From assembly GCA_024224995.1 (NCBI GenBank), contig JAAENB010001213.1:1-10251 (forward strand): a stretch of DNA of 10,251 bases. Direction: 5' to 3'. Positions within the stretch are counted from its first letter, which is position 1. Each line of letters opens with the position of its first letter. This DNA is from a bacterium (GTDB taxonomy: Bacteria; Spirochaetota; UBA4802; UBA5550). This document shows positions 6,028-10,251 of this stretch, one piece after another. Under the pieces are notes generated by a model, which made no database searches, was not told the DNA's origin, and was given only the letters and a program-made list of their open reading frames with translations. Position numbers and translations under genes: made by a program.

Positions 6028-6166
6028 CAGGGAGCTTTTAACAAGGAGAAAACCTTTGAACTTTAGTGCATAGTTCCTGTCACCACATGAAGTGGCGGCT
6101 GAAAAACCGGATTTGCTTAAAAATTACAAAAGGGCATTTCCGACAAATACAAGGGAGGGAATTCGT

Positions 6167-7012
6167 ATGAGAATCAATCACAACATGAGTGCTATATTTG
6201 CAAACAGGCAGATGCAGATGGTTGCCACAAGACTGGACAAGTCTATAGAAAAACTTGCCTCAGGTGAAGCCATTAACCGTGCCGGAGATGATGCTTCTGG
6301 TCTGGCGGTATCTGAAAAGATGCGAACCCAGATAAGAGGCCTGATCCAGGCTGAAAAGAACGCCCAAAACGGGCTTTCTTTTATCCAGGTTGCGGAAGGA
6401 TCATTTCAGCAGATTAATGATATTCTCCAGAGAACAAGAGTTCTTGCTGTTCAGTCCGCTAACGGGATTTATTCCGATAGTGACCGGGTTCAGATACAGG
6501 TTGAGGTATCTCAACTTATTGATGAAATCGACAGGGTTTCCACTTCTGCACAGTTCAACAAGATGAAGATGCTTGCGGGTAATTATTCTAAGACGAGTAA
6601 AAGCAGCAGTATGTTTTTTCATGTTGGTTCCAATAGCAATCAGCGTATACGGATCTATATAGCGACAATTAGTTCCAAAGCTCTGAATCTATATGACGCG
6701 GAAGGCAAAAAACGGTCTCTTTCTACTGTTGGTAAAGCTAACGAGATGATAGGATACGTCGATATAGCGTTAGATCAGCTTAATCGGCAGAGGGCAGATC
6801 TCGGCGCCTACTACAATAGAATGGAGAATACTATTGTTTCGCTAACAAAGTCATATGAGAACCAGATGGCAGCTGATTCACGGCTCCGGGATGTTGATAT
6901 GGCGGCTCAAATGGTTGAGTTTACAAGGGACCAGATTCTCCTTCAGACTGGTGTTGCGATGTTGGCTCAGGCGAACTTTAAGCCTAAGCTCATTATGAAA
7001 CTTTTAGATTGA
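6167..7012 (+). CDS. flaB: Periplasmic flagellar filament core flagellin FlaB, second copy
   Basis: This 281-residue protein is a paralogue of the upstream flagellin and another filament core subunit, exported without a signal peptide. It begins [15 protein letters not shown] and carries the [17 protein letters not shown] block, [36 protein letters not shown] and the C-terminal RDVDMAAQMVEFTRDQ. The frame is open further upstream (a GTG at 6092), but AAGGGAGGG at 6151-6159 and the flagellin N-terminus place the start at ATG 6167. The N- and C-terminal helices match flaB1 well, while the central residues 150-200 differ most. The final residues (FKPKLIMKLLD) depart from the usual Gln/Ser-rich FlaB tail. 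Most spirochaetes carry several FlaB isoforms that co-assemble in one filament. Confidence 0.92.
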   Translation: MRINHNMSAIFANRQMQMVATRLDKSIEKLASGEAINRAGDDASGLAVSEKMRTQIRGLIQAEKNAQNGLSFIQVAEGSFQQINDILQRTRVLAVQSANGIYSDSDRVQIQVEVSQLIDEIDRVSTSAQFNKMKMLAGNYSKTSKSSSMFFHVGSNSNQRIRIYIATISSKALNLYDAEGKKRSLSTVGKANEMIGYVDIALDQLNRQRADLGAYYNRMENTIVSLTKSYENQMAADSRLRDVDMAAQMVEFTRDQILLQTGVAMLAQANFKPKLIMKLLD

Positions 7013-7024
7013 GAATCTTTTTTT
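7006..7024 (+). terminator. Short hairpin plus T7 at the flaB2 stop
   Basis: AGATT-gag-AATCT (7006-7018) spans the TGA stop and runs into seven T (7018-7024). The stem is only 5 bp, so it is weak. A stronger hairpin follows at 7058-7087. Confidence 0.3.
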
Positions 7025-7057
7025 AAGAAGTTAACCATGCAGTGCGGTATGGCTTCA

Positions 7058-7095
7058 CCTTTCCTCGGTTGGGAGGCCGGGGAAAGGATACTTTT
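7058..7095 (+). terminator. Strong hairpin between flaB2 and flaG
   Basis: CCTTTCCTCGG (7058-7068) pairs with CCGGGGAAAGG (7077-7087), an 11-bp stem with one T-G wobble and the 8-nt loop TTGGGAGG. TTTTT follows at 7092-7096 after a 4-nt spacer (ATAC). It can act as an intrinsic terminator or a partial attenuator that lowers flaG transcript relative to flagellin. It may also protect the 3' end of flaB2 mRNA. Confidence 0.6.
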
Positions 7096-7163
7096 TATTA
7101 CCAGGGAGGTACAACAGAATGGAGTTTGGCTAATAATTCCTTTCTTCTACAAGGAGGTAGAGT

Positions 7164-7505
7164 ATGAAGATTGCAAGTTTAATCGATTCAATGGATAGCG
7201 TTAAGCAATTTAACGCCGCGAATGAAAAAAAGCAGGAACCCGTAAAGGTTTCACCGGAAAAAATCGACTCTGAAGAGCCGAGTACTAATGATATCATGGA
7301 AGTGGTGGATAAACTGAATCTTTCCGCCAATAATTTTAGTGAACGGGTATTATTTTCGTACAATGAAAAGCTCAACAGGGTTATTGTAAAAATAATCGAC
7401 TCGGAAACCGAAGAAGTGGTGCGGGAAATTCCCCCAAAAGCGGCCATGAAACTGTATGAACAAATACAAGAGCATCTTGGCTTAATTTTTGATGAGTCGA
7501 TATAA
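7164..7505 (+). CDS. flaG: Flagellar protein FlaG
   Basis: The 113-residue protein matches the FlaG family (PF03646) in length and pattern: a variable, charged, low-complexity first half (residues 1-45) and a conserved C-terminal part. The latter contains NDIMEVVDKLN, RVLFSYNEKLNRVIVKIIDSETEEVVREIPPK and a closing helix ending in LGLIFDESI. The V(I/V)K(I/V)ID-x-x-T-x-E-V(I/V)R-E-IPP block is the family's signature. In flagellated bacteria FlaG affects filament length and is commonly encoded beside flagellin and fliD, as here. AAGGAGG lies 7 nt before ATG 7164. It follows flaB2 by 151 bp across a strong hairpin, and fliD follows after 246 bp, so it may be partly independent in transcription. 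Confidence 0.9.
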   Translation: MKIASLIDSMDSVKQFNAANEKKQEPVKVSPEKIDSEEPSTNDIMEVVDKLNLSANNFSERVLFSYNEKLNRVIVKIIDSETEEVVREIPPKAAMKLYEQIQEHLGLIFDESI

Positions 7506-7561
7506 AAATAGATGTACAGAGTGTAGTTAATGTGTAATTAAATTTTTATCTCACTGATATT

Positions 7562-7616
7562 ATTAGGGGTACCTATACCTGACCCCTGAACCCCGGCCCC
7601 TGATCCCTGTTTTTTT
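7562..7616 (+). terminator. Possible flaG terminator built from repeat sequence
   Basis: ATTAGGGG (7562-7569) can pair with CCCCTGAT (7597-7604) with one wobble, and AGGGGT (7565-7570) alternatively with ACCCCT (7582-7587). Seven T follow at 7610-7616, five bases after the first stem. The arms lie inside the heptamer repeat, so terminator activity may be a by-product. Confidence 0.4.
7575..7609 (-). repeat. Heptamer tandem repeat, CAGGGGT-like x5
   Basis: On the minus strand five 7-bp units run in exact register: CAGGGAT, CAGGGGC, CGGGGTT, CAGGGGT, CAGGTAT. They directly abut seven A (T7 on the plus strand). The array lies about 70 bp after the flaG stop. Words are shared with 4421-4452 and with the inner stem of the 2028-2080 terminator (CAGGGG). 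Confidence 0.7.
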
Positions 7617-7656
7617 ATGTCCCTTTACAATATTTTCGATTAATATTAAAAAAACA

Positions 7657-7664
7657 CCCGATAA
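7657..7664 (+). promoter_or_regulatory. Candidate FliA (sigma-28) -10 element before fliD
   Basis: CCCGATAA matches the FliA -10 consensus GCCGATAA at seven of eight bases. The -35 position (15 bp upstream, GATT) does not match TAAA well, which lowers confidence. A start near 7671 would give fliD an ~80-nt leader. Late flagellar genes such as fliD are commonly FliA-dependent. Confidence 0.4.
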
Positions 7665-7751
7665 TATATTGATAGAGGTCTCCTGATTTATTAAATTATA
7701 AAGGCGGCCCTTGCTGTGAAAGAATATTAAAAATTTAGGAAGGTGTACACA

Positions 7752-9776
7752 ATGCCTGTTACAATGGGTGGCCTGGCATCGGGTATGGATACCGATGCGA
7801 TAATTAAAAAACTGGTTGAGGTTGAAGGAAAACCGATTCATCAGCTCGAAGAGCGGAAAAAAGCGAATTATCTGCGTAAAGACGCGCTTAAGGTCTTAAC
7901 CAAAAAGCTGAATACTCTGGACAAAACCGCCCGGGATCTCTATGGCTTCAACGCTTCTTATAACGATAAACTTGCCACTCCTTCGGATAAGTCCATACTT
8001 GCAGCCCATGCGTCCCGGCTTGCCGACAATGGAACCAACAAAATTGAGGTTGTACAGATTGCCTCTACCCATAAAATAACCAGTGACCAGGTTGACGGAA
8101 AAGAAAAACTGCCTTCAGGTAAATTTAAAATAACCGTAAATGGTGAGAGCCATAATATACGTTTTAAAGGCGGTACCCTTAAATCGCTCAGGGAACGGAT
8201 CGATGAAGAAGCATCGGAAGCCGTAACAACCTCGTATATTAAAACTTCAGGAGATAATTATCTTATTACCATGCAGTCAAAGATTTCCGGTAAAAAAGGT
8301 GAAATAAAGATCTCGGGAGACGAAGTATTTTTGAAAAAACTCGGGTTTGTTCAGGGAGAAAAATCCGAAAAAAAAGATGATACGAATCTTATTTTCGACA
8401 AGCGGTATTTTACCTCTTATATTGGTAATAAAAAGATCGAAAAAGAGAACGGAACTATCCAGGTAAGCGAAGACGGGAAAAAAGTGAGCATTAACGGCCT
8501 TCTCTGGCGGGAATATACTCTTCCGCTTTCTGCTGAAGTAAAAAAGGATACCACGCTTGAATTTAATTTTACCTATAAAAAACCGAAAGAACTGGCTGAA
8601 GAAAAATATCCCTTCAAAGTGGAGCTGGGCCCCGAAGAAAAGATCCTTGTTAAGGGGATCGTTCTTAAAGGATATAATATTTCGAGAATGCGGCCCTCGA
8701 AACAAACAGGCAAAGAAAAGCAGTTCGATTCGATCCTGGGAGTAGGAGTTGTCACTCTTGAGAAGGGGAAGCGGGTTGAAAAACTCTACCCAATAGAAAA
8801 AGACGCCAAAGGGAAACAGGAACTTCCCATTGGAAAAATATTTGCCGGCAAGAAAATAAATAAGGTTATTGTTTATTGCAACGAGGGAAAAACAGAGCTT
8901 TCCGGCGCGAAGATTGTTACTCCGGTGAAAGACAAAGAGGGGCTTTTTCAGTTCAAGAACGAGATTGCCAAACCCGTAGACGCGAAAATAAAGGTTGACG
9001 GTATTGAGGTTGTCCGGGATAAGAATACGGATCTGAAAGATATTATTAAAGGGGTTACGCTTACGATCAAGAGCCCCTCAAAGCGGAGTGTTGACGTAAG
9101 AATAGAGCCGGACCTGGAAAAATCGGTAGACAAGATCAAGAAATTTGTTGAAGCCTATAACGATTATATCGATATTCACAAGGAGCTGGTTAAGGCTGAA
9201 GTGTTAAGGAAGCCGACTTCTATGACACGGGAAAAGAGAAAGCGCGGCCTTTTTGTTGCCGACATGACTATTATTCGCCTGGAGAATACGGTTAAACGGA
9301 CAATTGGCGCGGCCTATCCTACCAGGGCTGATGTTCCAATCAAGATCCTGGCTCAAATAGGGGTTTCTACCGGGGCGATTCGATCGAGCTGGGAAAAGAT
9401 CAAAGAAGGAAAACTGGTTATTGACGAAAACCTTTTGAAAAAGACGATCAGGGAAAACCCGGAAGGGGTAAATATGTTCTTTGGTTCCGACACTGATGGA
9501 GACAACAGGTCCGACAATGGAATGGCCTTTACTCTTGTTAATAAACTGAGACCGTATATTACTTCCGGTAGAAATATAATCATCACGAAAATGGACCTGG
9601 AAGACGAATCTATCAAACGATCGAATGATCAGATAGGCAGGAAAAAGGAGCATCTTGCTCGATACGAACAGAAACTCCGGAAAAAATTCGGTAAAATGGA
9701 ACAGGCCATTTCCGGAGCAAAAGCCCAGAAAATGTGGATGAATAACCAGATGGGCGGCAGCAGGGGTGAGAAGTAG
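7752..9776 (+). CDS. fliD: Flagellar filament cap protein FliD (hook-associated protein 2)
   Basis: The 674-residue protein caps the growing filament and helps exported flagellin subunits fold into place; in spirochaetes it acts in the periplasm. The N-terminus MPVTMGGLASGMDTDAIIKK, followed by an amphipathic helix, is the FliD_N hallmark (residues ~3-100). A Lys-rich beta-type middle (residues ~100-395) forms the outer domains. The FliD_C part starts near VDGIEVVRDKNTDLKDIIKGV and includes GLFVADMTIIRLEN, AQIGVSTGAIRSSWE, LVIDENLLKKTI and VNMFFGSDTDGD. The end is a charged coiled coil with QKMWMNNQMGG. The frame is open three codons earlier (GTG 7743), but that GTG overlaps the ribosome site GGAAGG (7738-7743), which points to ATG 7752. 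Length is typical of the longer spirochaete FliD proteins. No clear terminator follows. Confidence 0.92.
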   Translation: MPVTMGGLASGMDTDAIIKKLVEVEGKPIHQLEERKKANYLRKDALKVLTKKLNTLDKTARDLYGFNASYNDKLATPSDKSILAAHASRLADNGTNKIEVVQIASTHKITSDQVDGKEKLPSGKFKITVNGESHNIRFKGGTLKSLRERIDEEASEAVTTSYIKTSGDNYLITMQSKISGKKGEIKISGDEVFLKKLGFVQGEKSEKKDDTNLIFDKRYFTSYIGNKKIEKENGTIQVSEDGKKVSINGLLWREYTLPLSAEVKKDTTLEFNFTYKKPKELAEEKYPFKVELGPEEKILVKGIVLKGYNISRMRPSKQTGKEKQFDSILGVGVVTLEKGKRVEKLYPIEKDAKGKQELPIGKIFAGKKINKVIVYCNEGKTELSGAKIVTPVKDKEGLFQFKNEIAKPVDAKIKVDGIEVVRDKNTDLKDIIKGVTLTIKSPSKRSVDVRIEPDLEKSVDKIKKFVEAYNDYIDIHKELVKAEVLRKPTSMTREKRKRGLFVADMTIIRLENTVKRTIGAAYPTRADVPIKILAQIGVSTGAIRSSWEKIKEGKLVIDENLLKKTIRENPEGVNMFFGSDTDGDNRSDNGMAFTLVNKLRPYITSGRNIIITKMDLEDESIKRSNDQIGRKKEHLARYEQKLRKKFGKMEQAISGAKAQKMWMNNQMGGSRGEK

Positions 9777-9787
9777 TCCGTGGGGAA

Positions 9788-9832
9788 GGTAATCGGTGGC
9801 CCTGTGGGCCGGGTAAACGGTAATCGGTCAAG
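9788..9832 (+). repeat. Interrupted heptamer repeat, GGTAATC/GGTAAAC, with inserted hairpin
   Basis: GGTAATC (9788), GGTGGCC (9795), GGTAAAC (9812), GGTAATC (9819) and GGTCAAG (9826) are alike 7-bp units. They are interrupted by the hairpin GGCCC-tgt-GGGCC (9798-9810). It starts 11 bp after the fliD stop. This is the third heptamer array in the window that follows a gene end. Confidence 0.6.
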
Positions 9833-9892
9833 AATGCTCTCTGCGAAGCAGGGAAAAAATAGATCAGAAACTAAATAGTATTGCGAGCTGCT

Positions 9893-9922
9893 CCGGGCAA
9901 GGTGTGCGACCCCTGCGAGGGG
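9893..9922 (+). repeat. Direct repeat copy 1 (partner at 9991-10019)
   Basis: CCGGGcAAGGTGTGCGAC, then CCCTGCGAGGGG, recurs 98 bp downstream with one base deleted and one changed. The 3' half folds as CCCCT-gcg-AGGGG (9910-9922). Confidence 0.65.
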
Positions 9923-9934
9923 CTTGGTTCTGAG

Positions 9935-9955
9935 AGACGTTGCAGTGCAACGTCT
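9935..9955. repeat. 21-bp palindrome AGACGTTGCA-G-TGCAACGTCT
   Basis: This is a perfect 10-bp inverted repeat with a single central G. GAGACG...CGTCT palindromes of this kind are abundant dispersed repeats in many environmental bacterial genomes. This copy has lost symmetry beyond the 10-bp arms. Confidence 0.6.
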
Positions 9956-9990
9956 TTACTGGCTGGTTTCAGGCCAGGGCTATGGAGATT

Positions 9991-10019
9991 CCGGGAAGGT
10001 GTGCGACTCCTGCGAGGGG
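9991..10019 (+). repeat. Direct repeat copy 2 (partner at 9893-9922)
   Basis: It matches copy 1 except for one missing base after CCGGG and a C-to-T change in the hairpin arm. The change turns a C-G pair into a T-G wobble, so the stem CTCCT-gcg-AGGGG (10007-10019) is kept. Confidence 0.65.
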
Positions 10020-10084
10020 GCGTAAGAATTTTTGAAAATGAGTCAATTTTAGCCCGGGGTTTTAACCCCAATGGGGCAGCAGAG

Positions 10085-10181
10085 CATAACCCCGGATAAC
10101 ATCTTCCGGTAGAACAGGCTCTGTTTATAAATAAGTTCACCAGGGTTATGGGTTTTTTCATAGCGTGGGGCTTCCAGCCCC
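10085..10181 (+). repeat. Cluster of inverted repeats, GGGG-rich stems
   Basis: CATAACCC (10085-10092) and GGGTTATG (10143-10150) form an 8-bp inverted repeat spaced by 50 bp. It encloses AACAG-gct-CTGTT (10113-10125). GGGGCT-tcc-AGCCCC follows (10167-10181). Just upstream, GGGGTT-tt-AACCCC is another short hairpin. This arrangement resembles a miniature, folded repeat element; no transposase is seen. Confidence 0.4.
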
Positions 10182-10234
10182 TCGTTATGTAGAAGAAGGC
10201 CCTGTTTTAAAAAGAGTTTCTTGAGAGCACCTGA

Positions 10235-10249
10235 CCCTGTCTAACAGGG
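10235..10249 (+). other. Hairpin at the window end
   Basis: CCCTGT-cta-ACAGGG is a perfect 6-bp stem with a 3-nt loop. The window ends two bases later, so it cannot be told whether a U-tract follows. Confidence 0.4.
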
Positions 10250-10251
10250 AA

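Larger units (their letters stand above)
5810..6166 (+). other. 357-bp flaB1-flaB2 spacer, structured, no clear gene
   Basis: The spacer holds the A+T hairpin after flaB1, a CTTCC-ttat-GGAAG hairpin (5895-5908), a large nested structure (5921-6027), a tiny ORF after an AAGGAG site (6043-6073) and a 27-codon frame (6087-6170) whose stop overlaps the flaB2 ATG. No convincing FliA promoter was found: a TCCGACAA box at 6139-6146 would put the transcript start inside the flaB2 ribosome site. Confidence 0.6.
9777..10251. other. 475-bp palindrome- and repeat-rich region without genes
   Basis: Open frames here (for example 9881-10099 on the plus strand) are unlikely to be real. They have no ribosome sites, read through palindromes, and give low-quality Arg/Pro/Gly/Ser-rich translations. 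The region instead contains a heptamer repeat, a 98-bp-spaced direct repeat pair, and at least seven hairpins with short stems (9798-9810, 9841-9851, 9935-9955, 9959-9977, 10113-10125, 10167-10181, 10235-10249). It is best read as piled-up REP/MITE-like repeats after the flagellar cluster. Confidence 0.6.

Noticed and set aside
6139..6146. FliA-like box TCCGACAA before flaB2 with AAAA 15 bp upstream
   Set aside because: A transcript from it would begin near 6153, inside the ribosome site (6151-6159), so it could not serve flaB2.
6092..6166. GTG 6092 as start of the second flagellin
   Set aside because: The strong AAGGGAGGG at 6151 and the flagellin N-terminus MRINHNMSA place the start at 6167.
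9841..9857. CTCTGC-gaa-GCAGGG followed by A6 as a terminator
   Set aside because: The stem is followed by A, not T, on the plus strand, and on the minus strand the T-run precedes the stem; neither orientation gives an intrinsic terminator.
9881..10019. CRISPR-like array
   Set aside because: Only two copies of the ~30-bp repeat and the sequence between them is itself palindromic; no third unit and no cas genes.
9871..10161. Overlapping plus- and minus-strand frames after fliD
   Set aside because: Both translate palindromes and the direct repeats; composition is Arg/Pro/Ser/Gly-rich with no start signals.

Overview
The window looks like spirochaete (Spirochaetota) chromosome. Two tandem flagellin genes encode proteins of about 280 residues with the hallmarks of periplasmic FlaB core flagellins: an N-terminal INHNMSA, the GDDASG block, [31 protein letters not shown] and a C-terminal RD(A/V)DMA helix. 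A FlaG gene and a FliD gene follow on the same strand. I infer the phylum from protein sequence alone. The many short intergenic repeats suggest an environmental genome or metagenome bin.

Left part, 1-1986 (+). The window opens inside the 3' end of an AAA ATPase gene. A TOPRIM-like gene follows with a 7-bp overlap, broken by a -1 frameshift near 741-774. The pair resembles two-gene ATPase + TOPRIM defence modules and is much richer in A+T than its neighbours. Next is a compact alkaline-phosphatase-superfamily metalloenzyme (1051-1986). It meets a leftward gene at a strong bidirectional terminator (2028-2080).

Middle, 2099-4351 (-). An unrecognised 196-residue protein lies downstream of, and probably in one operon with, a 12-TM-type ion/H+ antiporter-like permease. 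That permease carries a secreted, histidine-rich N-terminal extension.

Right part, 4352-9776 (+). After a 603-bp non-coding divergent region come flaB1, a 357-bp gap holding an unusually elaborate nested hairpin, flaB2, flaG and fliD. Together these encode the flagellar filament core, a filament-length modulator and the filament cap. The intergenic gaps contain hairpins, tiny SD-preceded ORFs, a FliA (sigma-28)-like -10 box before fliD and heptamer tandem repeats.

Right end, 9777-10251. No believable gene is present. This is a dense field of palindromes and direct repeats, best read as accumulated REP/MITE-like elements.

Three unrelated heptanucleotide tandem repeats sit close behind gene ends (1981-2008, 7575-7609, 9788-9832). 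They and the flaB1-flaB2 structured spacer are the most unusual features that known gene families do not explain.
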